Below are positions 1 to 10,169 of a stretch of 64,000 nucleotides of DNA, piece by piece (position 1 is the first letter of the stretch; the number at the start of each line of letters is the position of its first letter). The stretch lies in NCBI GenBank assembly GCA_964036315.1, contig OZ038479.1:58134246-58198245 (forward strand). The letters run 5' to 3'. Under the pieces are notes generated by a model. It saw only the letters and a program-made list of their open reading frames with translations. It ran no database searches and was not told the origin of the DNA. A program made the translations under genes and the position numbers. This DNA is from Acanthosepion esculentum (taxonomy: Eukaryota > Mollusca > Cephalopoda > Sepiida > Sepiidae).

Positions 1-59
1 AGAGAAAAAAGAGAAAGAGGCGAAAGTTCAACCAGTATTTATACACCCGGGAGAGAGAG

Positions 60-540
60 AGACCCCTGGTGAAGGGTTAAGGAAATGAAGGGTAGCTAAC
101 TGCGACATGTCCAAAGCAACAGCCCGAAATTTACCAGTCTTCTATAAAGATGACAGACTCTTTCAGCAATAATCGTTAGTATGTTAGCAGTTGACCTAAA
201 GAAGCAAAAAAAGCCATATTGCTTGTCTGAAAGAAGACCCTGCGATGTGATATGTTTAACTAATTCAGAGTTGATTAAGGCCTCTTGTAGTTTGTGGCAA
301 AGAGGTAGAAAGCTTGTAGGTTGATAGTTCGGAGGGTCAGACAGTCCACCCGAGTTCTGAAAGACTGAAACAATGGGGGAGGATTTCTAAAAAAAAGCAG
401 CAAGGCATTTATTGCACAGCTTAGAGAACACGGGGGACAGTCTGGGAGCATATTTTTAAGGACAATTATATGGCTACGATCAGGTCCACATGTTTTGTGT
501 GGATCCCGATTAGAGATTATAGTGTCGCGGCCGCCATTAG
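60..540 (-). pseudogene. decayed non-LTR retrotransposon reverse transcriptase fragment
   Basis: Read on the minus strand, this stretch carries a recognisable fragment of a Jockey/CR1-like reverse transcriptase around the LLSDKQYGF block followed by a RSTAN..TIIAERV segment. The frame is broken by indels and stops, so no product is expected. The same block recurs at 1796-2290 and 34260-34500, where the next motif (LDxSK, RT motif A region) is better kept. The relic probably continues past the left edge of the window. The family call rests on motif recognition only. Confidence 0.6.
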
Positions 541-1020
541 TCGCTCCTTAGATAAACAACCTTGACCTTTCACAACCCCAATCTCGCAATTTGCAGTTCA
601 GGACCGGCGCAAATTATCCATTTATTTTCATTTTAAAAATTTTTTATTTTGCTAATACCCTAACAGAATAAAAAGAAATAAAAAATATGGTGTTTAAATT
701 TACTATGGTTATCGTCCATTTTCCGATAATATTGCGTATGATCATCCATATCTACAAAAATCGACACGTTTAAACACATGCAAAAACAATTCGAAATTTC
801 TTTTTAAAACAAACAGGGACTTTAAATTGTAACAAGCTGTACAATTTATGATTAGTAAATATAGTTTTACTTAATAAAAATATTCTCTAACCTCTACACC
901 ACTGAATTTGAAGTTAATAGATTCAAAAACTTCACAGATTACTCTAATTAAAACAATTAAAATAAAATGAAAACAATATAAAACCCAAATTCTACATTAT
1001 TCCAATACTTCAATACAAAA
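541..1020. repeat. fragment of the AT-rich interspersed repeat family
   Basis: From about 620 the sequence matches the AT-rich repeat seen many times in this window. Shared phrases are a TTTTCTGATAATGTC-like start and an AATTTATGATTAGTAAATATAG block, also found near 6700, 16690, 24480, 57610 and 62250. No coding potential is seen. Confidence 0.55.
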
Positions 1021-1795
1021 TAGTTTGGTCATATCTGTGCAAAAAAGTGGATCACAGAACACTTTCAAAAAAATCTCGAGCCCTCATTGGTTACTAAATA
1101 TACAAGTAGACGTGACTATCCACCCACACTTAACTAATTTTGACAGCTCGTGATTGAAATCCAAGTTCGCACCTGAAGCAAATAAAATCCACCTGAAGCA
1201 AATAAAAACAGAAACTCAGTCATACTCGCCAGTGAGTATCGTTGACATCAAACGAATTGCAACTAAACTTCACGCCCCACAATCTTAAGTTTTTCGTTCA
1301 TACAAACATTATAAAAACTTAACGATATTCACTCACTCACCAAAACTCACCGGTGAACTTCATTCCAACTCACTCACCAAATTCCTTATGAAGAAGTTAA
1401 ACAAATTCCTGCTAACAAATCAACTTTATTTCTCAACATTCGAGAACTTTGTATTACACAAAACAATCAAAGGTAAATAACTTCTTCGATTACAAAATTG
1501 CATTCAACTTTACAAGCATTTACTACTCACATGAACAGTAAATTCTTAAATGTAAATTTTTCTCTTGCAATTGATTTACAGAATCTTCAATAACAGATTC
1601 TAACAAACATCCTTTCAAATCAGAACTCATTAACAAAGTTTAATCTTTCACCAAACTTGAATTCAACATAAACTAATAAGATTTCACATAAAAAATTCCA
1701 CTACATTTTTGTAAAATATTTTCATTACAAAAATATATTGAAAATTAGTTGTTATTCAAATATTTGCCTTTTGTCTTTTACAACTAGAACTGGTC
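1021..1795. other. AT-rich intergenic sequence, no gene recognised
   Basis: No open frame of interest and no recognised element. A 20-bp unit (ACCTGAAGCAAATAAAA plus three bases) is directly repeated at 1171-1210. ACTCACTCACC-like phrases recur near 1330 and 1370. Confidence 0.5.
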
Positions 1796-2530
1796 TTTCA
1801 AGTGACTGAGAGAAGTTTCATTTTAGGGTTTTTTTCTGGGCCGGAAATACTATAGCCTTTCAACTTATGAAGAAGATTGGTATGCCAAACTGTGAAAAAC
1901 ACTTTGACATGTCCAAAACAACAGCCTGAGCTTCATAAGTTTGATAGACACTTTCAGCAATAATCATTTGTACGTCAGCAGTTAACCTAGAGAAACGAAA
2001 GCCATATTGCTTATCTTAAAGTGATGTGAGATGCTTAACCAATGAAGAGTTGATTAGGGCCTATTGTAATTAGCAAAAAAAGAGCTAGAAGGCCCAGAGG
2101 TTGATAGTTTAAAGGGTTATACAGTTCACCTAACTTTTAAAAACTGAGGAGGATTCCCAACAAGCAAGATGCAGCAAAGCAATTCTTGCTTAGTTTAGGG
2201 AACACAGAAGACAGTCTGGGAGCATATTTTTTAAGGACAATTACACTACAGGGATATCATAGGTCCACATGCTTTGTGGAGATCCAAATTAAAGATGATA
2301 GGAGTTATATGTTTATTACTCAACAGTCACATTTCTAAATGGAAAATTAAGCAAGGATACTCCAGACAAGTCAAGAGCAGAATTTGATGTGAATTTATGA
2401 GCAAAACATTCTGCTTTATCAGCAGATGTTAACACCTCAAACTGAGTGAAGAGAGGAGAAATACAATTCTTGTTATATATTTCAACAATGATTTGATAAT
2501 TGATCTCCTTAAACTGCATTGGCATTGGGA
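1796..2530 (-). pseudogene. decayed non-LTR retrotransposon ORF2 fragment (pre-RT linker and RT)
   Basis: On the minus strand, 2316-2525 keeps a linker peptide (core LTSADKAECFAHKF) typical of the region before the RT domain of Jockey-like elements. The region 1800-2020 keeps DKQYGFRFS, ADVQMIIAES and AQAVVLDMSK, the RT region up to motif A. Stops and frame changes separate the pieces. A longer paralogous relic with the same flanks lies at 33660-34850, so this copy was probably duplicated together with its surroundings rather than inserted independently. Confidence 0.65.
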
Positions 2531-3540
2531 ATATTCTTGATCACTTCAGTGTCTATATATTTCTATCTAAACAAGTTTTCTTTTGTGCATTTTCTTTGAT
2601 CTTTTGTTTCTATCTGTTGCCATGGAAAAGTTCTTCAATGTGATAATTCCACTGTTGCAGTACCTTTTCTTTGTTCCATTATGACCTTTTTTTCTCTTCA
2701 GACTTTATACATCTGAGCAAAGACCAATTTTTTTCATGTCAGACTTTGTTATAAGCATGTGTATGGGAGCACAACAGAATAATTTTTTTGTAATGCTTGT
2801 TTGTAGGAGAGATTTTGTAAAACACAGATATAATAATAGTAATGCCTTCGAACAATGCAAAAATAATAAAAAATATGCAAAATCAGGAAGCATAGTGAAA
2901 AATAGAATTGAGGAGCATAGTTCAAATCCCAATGAAAATAATTTGTGTTCAATTCACACTTATATCTCTTTTTATTAAAGTACCCTGAAACGGTACTACT
3001 ATTTTACCTATTTAAAATAGATCAAAATCCATATTAACCTGATTCAGGTATATAGGACATATTTTATTCATGTACAAACACATCCCTGACTTTTCTTGAG
3101 TTCTCTGCACAAATTTAATATAATTTTATCTGATGAAATCTTTAGAATCAGAACAAGTCCTCGACTATTTTAAAATGGCAAACACCTCTCACCAGTGTGT
3201 GTTTCCATATAATGAATTCAAAATTGTTTTAATATATTTTATTAACAGACTCAGAAAAAGGAATGTTTGTTATATTTAGCATGTAGCAAAAATAAAACAA
3301 AATTCATATTTATCTGATACATGAATATATGACATACTTTTATTCATGTTATATCTTTATAGTAAGAATGAAATTTTTTTTTTTAAATCCATAACATAAG
3401 CAAAATATCATTCACGCACTCCTCAACAGTGTGTAAAAAGCAGATATGCAAATTTCACAAGTGTTTCTTTCTGGTAGAGAATGTGATGCAGAATATGACA
3501 TTTCTACAGACATCTACAAAATTCACATAGACATGTTTTT
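2531..3540. other. duplicated downstream flank of zinc-finger locus 1, with fossil fingers
   Basis: 2531-2790 is shared with 34900-35115. The stretch 2869-2965 (AGAATTGAGGAGCATAG context) is shared with the flanks of the other loci (23516, 37545, 51960). Around 3180-3225 and 3414-3540, minus-strand translation gives decayed finger pieces such as HMETHTDEK-like strings. The ancestral finger array was therefore longer at its C-terminus than the present stop at 3541. Probable 3' UTR plus downstream sequence. Confidence 0.5.
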
Positions 3541-4149
3541 CTATCCTGTGTGTGTTTGCATATGGTTCTTCAAATGTGACTTCAGTGAAAATGCAGATGT
3601 ACAAACTTCACAACAATATGGTTTCTCTCCAGTGTGTGTTCGCATATGACCTTCCAAAGATGACTTCATTGTAAATGCAAATCCACAAACTTCACAAGAA
3701 TATGGTTTCTCTCCAGTATGTGTTCGCATATGGCACTCCAAATGTGACTTCTGTGTAAATGCAGATCCACAGACTTCACAAGAATATGGTTTCTCTCCAG
3801 TGTGTGTTCGCATATGACATTCCAAAGATGACTTCATTGAAAATGCAGATCCACAAACTTCACAAGAATATGGTTTCTCTCCAGTGTGTGTTCTCATATG
3901 ACACTTCAAATCTGACTTCTGTAAAAATGCAGATCCACAAACTTCACAAGAATATGGTTTCTCTTGAGTGTGTGAACGCATATGGCGCACCAAAGATGAC
4001 CTCTGTGAAAATACAGATTCACAAATTCCACAAGAATGTGGTTTCTCTCCAGTGTGTGTTCGTATATGGCGCACTAATTTTGACTTCTTTGCAAATGCAG
4101 ATCCACAAACCTGACAAGAGTATTGTTTCTCTTCAGTGTGTGTTTGCAT
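3541..4149 (-). CDS. C2H2 zinc-finger protein, 7 fingers (locus 1)
   Basis: Encodes about 202 residues: MQTHTEEK followed by seven tandem C2H2 fingers of 28 residues (C-x2-C-x12-H-x3-H) joined by TGEKPY/TQEKPY linkers, ending HTG-stop. The fold and linkers identify a nuclear, DNA-binding Krüppel-type protein. No other domain is visible. I start at the first in-frame ATG (4147-4149). The frame stays open upstream to 4263 without an ATG and encodes a degenerate finger (CEFSELAFSWNTMQTH) that is coding in locus 2. There its initiator is ATG, but here the equivalent codon reads ATA, so the N-terminus has probably been lost or is supplied by a spliced exon. Base-contact positions differ between fingers (-1: K,Q,Q,M,Q,M,L). 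Three fingers have Cys at helix +6. Whether it is expressed is unknown. Confidence 0.75.
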   Translation of the reverse strand: MQTHTEEKQYSCQVCGSAFAKKSKLVRHIRTHTGEKPHSCGICESVFSQRSSLVRHMRSHTQEKPYSCEVCGSAFLQKSDLKCHMRTHTGEKPYSCEVCGSAFSMKSSLECHMRTHTGEKPYSCEVCGSAFTQKSHLECHMRTHTGEKPYSCEVCGFAFTMKSSLEGHMRTHTGEKPYCCEVCTSAFSLKSHLKNHMQTHTG

Positions 4150-4324
4150 AGTGTTCCATGAAAATGCTAATTCACTAAATTCACATGTATTTAGTTTGTT
4201 CCTAGTGCATATTTCTATATGGTACAGTAACTCTAAATGATGACAAAGGTTTACAAACTTCACAAGAACATGGCTTTACTCTAATTCTACTTTTGAATTT
4301 TTACTCATATGTAACACTAAGGCT
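4150..4324 (-). pseudogene. eroded 5' part of the locus 1 finger exon
   Basis: Between the predicted acceptor and the first ATG of locus 1 are remains of two fingers: the degenerate CEFSELAF finger in the coding frame, and upstream a C-S-C-E-V-C-K block in another frame. An in-frame stop precedes the open stretch. A short upstream reading frame begins ATGAGTAAAAAT, equivalent to ATGAGTACAAGT at locus 2. If the exon is transcribed this is 5' UTR. Confidence 0.5.
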
Positions 4325-4345
4325 CTACAGAAAAGAAAAAACACT
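4320..4345 (-). other. predicted 3' splice site for locus 1 finger exon
   Basis: Minus strand reads TTTTTTCTTTTCTGTAG, a strong polypyrimidine tract plus AG (AG at 4325-4326). The equivalent at locus 2 is TTTCGTTTCTATAG. At locus 3 the terminal AG has become AT. This supports a conserved intron upstream of the finger exon, with the 5' exon(s) not located. Confidence 0.5.
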
Positions 4346-5230
4346 CATTTCAAAGCATATATATATTTTTTGCAAGCTAATGTTCACCTTGATGCTGTTG
4401 AAAATGCTTGTACACTACTTTTACATGAATCTTACTGCATGTATTTATCTGTTCTTGATGGAAAGTGAAGTGTCTTGATTTCCTCCATTTAAATTACCAA
4501 GAATAACAGTTTTTATGAATATCAGCAAAAGACCTGTGAAGTAAAAGTAACAACATGTATTTTAAGTGAGTCTGTGAAGAATACATGAAATAATTTCATA
4601 TTTTAACAGATATATTTAGTTATATATTCAGGCTAGCTGAGATCAGTACAGGAATACAATAATGGAGCGGCCAGGAAAGATCAATAGATAAATCAATAAG
4701 TTTAACTGAAATAATTTCCTTTTGAGTATGAAACATATTTAAGTATAATGGTATTTTTTGGAAATATCATTCTTTAGAGATTCTTCTTTCTACTTGTGAA
4801 CAATCTCAGTTTTCACAAATGGCAAGTAGACAACAGCAGAGCAATTATTATATAAGGTGAATAAAAATAGCAAAAAAGAACATTTAATTAGGTATGAATC
4901 TTGAAATGTTGCAAAATTCATTAAATTTAAATCATAATAACCAATTAAGGCTTTGTTTTTTTTCTTTAACAGAGAATGAAGAATGAATTTCAAATATCAA
5001 GTAATAAACTATTTTTGTTCTTAACAAGTTCTATAAATCAAGATGGTCATTTCAATCTGGCAATTATTAGTTTGTTAATAAATCAAATATTACAACAATG
5101 AAAAAATTCTTCATGTCATTAATTAGAAAATTCTGATATAAAATCAATCTATATCAACAAAGCAAAAGATGTTTTTAGAAGCAAAGATGTTTACCTTCAA
5201 ATAGTTATAATATACACCTTGAAATCTTTT
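4346..5230. other. conserved upstream block of zinc-finger locus 1
   Basis: This block recurs upstream of all four loci (15006-15930, 40160-40860, 54170-54910). It has recognisable phrases such as CTTTCCACTTGTAAACAAACTCAGTTTTCACAAA variants, an ACAGCAGAGCGATTATGATA phrase and TCAAATATCAAGTAATAAA. Position suggests first intron, 5' UTR or promoter of the duplicated gene. No TATA or initiator can be assigned with confidence. Confidence 0.5.
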
Positions 5231-5294
5231 AGGGTAAACATTTTTTAGGGTAAAGAAATATAAAAAATAAAAACTTAGCTTTGAAAATCTGATA

Positions 5295-5478
5295 CAGTGT
5301 AACCCGGATATAAGAGATCCGGATATAAGAGAAACCCGGATATAAGAGAAATTTTCTCTGGTCCCAAATTAGAGCCTGTGTTAATGTATATATAATAGAC
5401 CAAACCCGGATATGAGAAACCCGGATATAAGAGACTTCTCTCCGGTCCCGACAACTCTCTTATATCCGGGTTACACTG
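5295..5478. mobile_element. 184-bp MITE, pogo/Tc1-mariner type
   Basis: Begins CAGTGTAACCCGGATATAAGA and ends with its inverse (TCTTATATCCGGGTTACACTG), flanked on both sides by TA (5293-5294 and 5479-5480), the expected target duplication. The interior repeats CCGGATATAAGAGA several times. It has no coding capacity. The CAGTG-start TIR with a TA duplication is typical of non-autonomous Tc1/mariner-pogo elements. Confidence 0.85.
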
Positions 5479-5480
5479 TA

Positions 5481-5994
5481 TATGTTAACTAAGTAAAAAA
5501 ATTCCAGCATTTAAGAAAGGACAACTTAGATTACTTTGAATACGTTCTTACATTTTTTAAGATTGTTGTACAGTTAAAAAAATATATACAAAACTACAAG
5601 ACATTAACGTCATATTCGGCAAGGAATTGTTGTATGTCCCACTTAGAAGATGTTCCCAAACATAAGCTTGTCAAGAGAGTTGTCATCACTTCATAAAAAG
5701 CCCATCTCTATGATAAAAATGAATGATTTGTAAATATAGATGATTTTACCATTTTATTAATAATAAAAAAATAATTTCAGTCAATTTAAATTCAGTTTTA
5801 AATACAGCAAAGTATTTTGTTTATCTGAAATATTAAATTTATTAGCTTCAAATTGAAACTAAATTAAAAACTTCAAGAAATATTTTTACTTTCAAAAATG
5901 TATTTCAAACTTAGGTATTGCTTTTATTTGGAGGTACTACTTTAGGCTATTATCTTTCAAATAAAATCAAAATTTAATTCCAAAGACAAGTAAA
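5481..5994. other. intergenic, continuation of duplicated flank
   Basis: AT-rich with no gene. The stretch 5690-5930 (CATCTCTATGATAAAAATGAATGATTTGTAAATAT and following) is shared with 15905-15960 and 16380-16520, so it belongs to the segmental duplication carrying the zinc-finger loci. Confidence 0.4.
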
Positions 5995-7447
5995 TAAGTA
6001 ACTCCAAAGAAACATGATACCTCTGGTTTTAAATGATTTTTAAAAAAATGAAAAATCTTTGTTCAAGCATTTATTCTGGGTTTAATTTCAAGCTAACAGA
6101 TTAAATTTATTAATTCCAATAAGCAAAATAGTTTGCAGTATTTCAAAACTAATTTAAATTGACTGGGACGTGTTTGTTGTTTTGAAATTAATAACATCTC
6201 TGGTTTTAGTGCCATTTTTAGCAGTCTGTCATTACAATGTAATTCTATTCATTAAAAAATCCTTTTCTGAAACTTAATTTGAGGAATATTAGCTGATTTA
6301 AAGTTTAATAAATTGGATTTGAAAGAAATATAAAATATTTTTTGTTTATAATATCACAGAAATGTATTTTTAAAACAGAGGTAGGTGGTTATTTAAAGTG
6401 TTGACAGCTGGAAGCTTATCTAATTTATTGAATATTCCTATGGTCGACATATCTGTAAAAATTACATAAGGAATAAAATGTGAGTTCATTTCTTATATAA
6501 TTTTTAATTCCACAGTAATCTTAAAATTTAGGAAAGTATTTTCCTTAATCTCATGTTTTGTTAATTTGTTTTTAAATTTCCTATAGTCATCACTCTTAGT
6601 GTCATGAATGAACATCCGTTTTTACAAAAATCTGCAGAAAAAAAAATTCTTTTTAAAATATTTGGGGTTGATGAATTGTAATAAGCGTTTCCATTTATAA
6701 TTAGTAAATATAGTTTCTACGTATTAAAATTGAATTAAAACTTTAAAAAAATTAAAAACCAATTCTTGTAAAAATTTATCATTCATTAAAAACAAGAATT
6801 CCTTCAGACAATACTATCCATAACATCTTATTCATAAATGATTTTCTAATTAAATATTGTCTTAGTTGTATCGTATTTTCATTTTATGATTCAAAACAAA
6901 TTTTTAGTTAGTGGGGGTCCAGTTTTACAAAAAAAAAAAAAATGAATTAAAGGCTCGAAGGAGTTCTACTTTTAATTAACGTAAACATTGAGTGGATCAA
7001 AATTTCATAAAATTAACTAAGGGAGGGGAGGTAACAAATGCAAAAAATATTTTTTGCCACAAATTAAAAAAAAAAAGATCTAAAATAATTTTTTTCATTT
7101 GTAAATAAGTCCTGAAAGTTTAATTAACATTTGACATTTATATGATTCTCACAAGAATGTTCAAATCAATGCAAAAAGAACACTAAAATTTCCTATACTA
7201 ATTTTTGGCGACTCGCTGATGTGAGAAAATCAAGATTTTTAACCAAAATTTAGAACACTCTAAAAAAACAGATAAAATATATAATTATTTAATTCATTAC
7301 TCAAAAAATCCTTAGATTGTTCCTCTTGATAATCCCGTTATGACAGTAAAACATTTTTTCCTCATGGTATGATCATTTTTTAGCGAATCAGTGGAGTTCA
7401 TGAGCTTTTCAGGTTTTTCTTTTTTGGGATAGTCCATGGCGGTACCT
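5995..7447 (+). mobile_element. TIR repeat family copy, degraded ends
   Basis: Starts TAAGTAACTCC (family end TAGGTACCTCC) and contains the family body: TTTAAAATGATTTTTAAAAAAATG, then the GCTGATTTAAAGTTTAATAA block, TCATTCATTAAAAACAAGAATT, and GGTATGATCATTTTTTAGCGAATCAGTGGAG near the right end. The right terminus is uncertain (7391-7447) and no clean target duplication was found. Non-coding. The same body is seen at 16534-17471 and 56940-57907. Confidence 0.6.
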
Positions 7448-7644
7448 AAAAATAACCCAATGTCGAGGAGTAAAAATTATAATTTCATTAACATTAACAA
7501 TGTTAACATTTCGTGGACGTTGTACAGCAAATGAAAATTTATTTTTGTATCCGGCGTTGTTTTTCCTTTCTAAGTGACGAATATGTTCAGACTTCCTAAG
7601 CAAACTTGTCAAAGTAGCGCTGAAACAAATCAAATGGAAATAAT

Positions 7645-8079
7645 GGCGCTATTACACTTTCGCCCCCCCCCCCTCGTTGCTTCCTGTCATTCAGCAACAG
7701 ATTGCCTCAGGTACAAACAGTCTGACTGAACTGATATGTGGGCCTCGTACAATGGATTATTTTTGCCGTTACATAACACACGTGTGCGGGCCTGGCATTA
7801 AACTGGCATTGATTATGTCTGAACAAATCTACACTTCAACAATTTTAGTTCAAGTGATAAGAAGCAGGTAATTTTCTCAAATTTGATATTAATTAACCAG
7901 TAAATTTAAGAAGTATGCCTGACAAAATTGAAGGTATTTTTTTTTTGTTTTTACAAACATTGATTTTGTTTACTTGAGATTTATATTTTAATTTAAATTA
8001 AAAATATTATAATTAACATTAACAAACAGAACTGCTGACTGACAGGAAGCAATGGGGAGTGCGAAAGTGTAATAGCGCC
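7645..8079. mobile_element. 435-bp MITE with about 40-bp terminal inverted repeats
   Basis: The left end GGCGCTATTACACTTTCGC and the right end GCGAAAGTGTAATAGCGCC are exact inverses for 19 bases. The inverted match continues imperfectly through CGTTGCTTCCTGTCA/TGACAGGAAGCAATG. Flanks are GAAATAAT (7637-7644) and GAAATAAC (8080-8087), an 8-bp duplication with one mismatch. Related uninterrupted sequence near 45985 reads GGAGATAACGGC, as an empty site would. A run of ten or more C follows the left end. No transposase is encoded, so superfamily is open (an 8-bp duplication would fit hAT, P or Merlin). Confidence 0.85.
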
Positions 8080-9119
8080 GAAATAACGGCCCTCCAAATA
8101 AATAAAAATTTTAAATTAAATTTAAATATTAAAAAAAAGATTTTTTTAAATATAAATGGTTTTTGATTTTCTAACAAAAACAGTTTTTCAGTCGCCTGCA
8201 ATGATTCAACCTTAAATAAATTATTTTAAAATCTAACATTTCGTTGATAATTTTTATTTTTTATTTATTATTAATTATTTGATTTTTTTTCTATTTACTG
8301 AATGAGAAAAAGTTTGTTTCTTTTTTTTTAGTTTTAAAGACATTCCAGCGAAAATCAAACAAAAATAAAATCGTCCTAAAAATCCATCAAACCAAAAATT
8401 TAAATTGTCATTTGTATTCCATACTCGTTCCGATAAATAAATTTTAAAGAATAACATGGAAATTTTTATTTTAAAAAGGTCATAAAAGGTCATCAGTTCG
8501 TGCTACTGTGATTGAATAAAATAAAAACTTCAAAGCAAAATAACAAAATCCAACTAAAAACTTATTTCTTTTAAAAATATATTTCTTTAATTGAAATCAT
8601 AGCTGAATTTATTTTCAGTTTTTTTTTATCTTGCTGACAAGAAATGAAAAAACAAGTGGTAAATAGCGATCGATTTCTTTTTAAACAAAATTATTTCTCT
8701 TCTTCCACTTACCTTTCACAGGAAGATGAAACTAGAAAAAGAAAAAAACAGGATGATTTCTCTGTCATCCTACCCCATTTTTATATTGTTCGTTCAGTTC
8801 AAGGTCGAAGTTGAAACGAAATATCACAAAGAATGAATTAAGAAAAGGAAAGAACACATTAGAAACGGGAAATTACTTTTGTTTGAGGAAATATTTTACA
8901 TGATTGTGAAAACAGGAAAAAAAATGTAACAGTGTTAGCCAAAACTTGGTTCCTTGTGTTTAAAATACCTGAGAATATAACCATTTACAAGAGTTATCCA
9001 ATAGTCGATGCTTGGCTTCTCTTCATGACTCGGTGCCCAACATGACATTTTTATGGACTTTATAAAATTTTCTAAAACCAAATTATGTACAATAAACATC
9101 AAAATCATAAATTATTTCT
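8080..9119. repeat. AT-rich interspersed repeat, distal block
   Basis: Shares long phrases with 11500-12290, 20800-21880 and 44800-45440: GATTGAATAAAATAAAAACTTCAAAGC, CTGTCA..CCTACCC..TTTTTATATTGTTCGTTCAGTTCA, GGTCGAAGTTGAAACGAAATG, and the ACACTGCCGGTGCTAATGACTC region (divergent here). No intact frame. Confidence 0.55.
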
Positions 9120-9450
9120 GCCATTCAGTTCAGTTATGTGCCATGCGTGATACACGCGTAGGCGATCATGTATCTTACAATACATGACTGACGAGGCAGA
9201 TTTTATTCCCGCAGTAGGTTGCCATTTCTTTCTGCGGTAGACCAGTTGCCATCCAAGGCTATAGAACCCGGTCTATCCTGTTATTTGCCCATAGCTGGGG
9301 GGAGAAGAAGAGGATTCATAACTTTTCCGAGGTAAGTGAATGTAATAGATTCGACTGGAATTCGAACTCGGCTCTCCAATTCCTCAATCAGTGTCGTCGC
9401 TAACCATTACTCTCCCGTGCTTCCTCTGACACACCGTGCCTCCTCTGATG
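9120..9450 (-). mobile_element. tRNA-derived SINE
   Basis: On the minus strand the head near 9440-9360 reads like a tRNA promoter: GGAAGCACGGGAGAGTAATGGTTAGCG as an A-box-like region and GAGTTCGAATTCC as a B box. The body has the phrases AACAGGATAGACCGGGTTCTATAGCC and GGCAACTGGTCTACCGCAG. It interrupts the AT-rich repeat, whose uninterrupted form is seen near 21800-21850. The body after the head is shared with the longer SINE at 60156-60700. Confidence 0.7.
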
Positions 9451-10169
9451 TACAAAATCAAAAATAAAATAAATATAACCAATGGAGAAAAATGAAAAGA
9501 AAGACATTGCTCATTGCTATGTATGGTTTGCCTTGGGTTCCAACAAAATGCAGGTTTATTTTCTTTTTCTTTTTCTCGTGCAAATGAAAAAAAAGACGAA
9601 AAAAAAGAATCGCTGAACTGTTTTTAAAAATATACCAAATATCTCGGAATTATTTAATTTTGATGATTTTTCAGCGCTTATCAATGAATTTTATAGTGAA
9701 CAGTTTGTTTTCTTAGGAAACATTTAGAATGTTGCAGGAATTATCACCATTTTGTGCCTCCTGGCACAGTGGCACATTTAGCTTGCAAGAAATATTGTCA
9801 GACTCACGTGAGTCTGGGTAAAAAACAGGTACAAATTAAAGATAAAAAAAAGGAACAGTTCAACATGAAAATGACAAATTAAAGATACGAAAAGGAACAG
9901 CCCAGCGTGTAAATCACAAATTGGAGATATCAAACTCAAACAAATTGACATTTGATTTTTGCAATAATTTCCAAATCAATGTTTTTCACCTGAAAAACAA
10001 AAGGTACTAAAAACAATAATCATAAATATTACGTTGACCGCTAAAGCAGAAAAAAAAATTCTCAACCAAAATTTCGGACGTGGGAGAAAAAATTTTGGTA
10101 ATTTGCAGTGCAATCCCAATGCTCAGTTTGTAATAAAAATTTGCCGAATAGTTACATTTAGGTGTAAAT
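9451..10169. repeat. AT-rich interspersed repeat
   Basis: 9451-9800 resembles 21840-21960 and 30120-30470 (GACATTGCTCATTGCTATGTATG, then GTTCCAACAAAATGCAGG). 9900-10169 resembles 27050-27308. A perfect 18-bp palindrome centred on CACGTG lies at 9799-9816. No gene. Confidence 0.5.

Noticed and set aside
3759..4151. Plus-strand frames opposite the finger arrays (repeated [24 protein letters not shown] peptides; also at 13841-14887, 39099-39978, 52931-54119)
   Set aside because: They are the antisense of the 84-bp finger repeat. The repeat unit happens to lack stops in those frames, and the peptides follow the finger code exactly.
9360..9450. Functional tRNA gene
   Set aside because: A/B-box-like sequences are present but no cloverleaf forms. 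It continues into a repeated body, so it is a SINE head.
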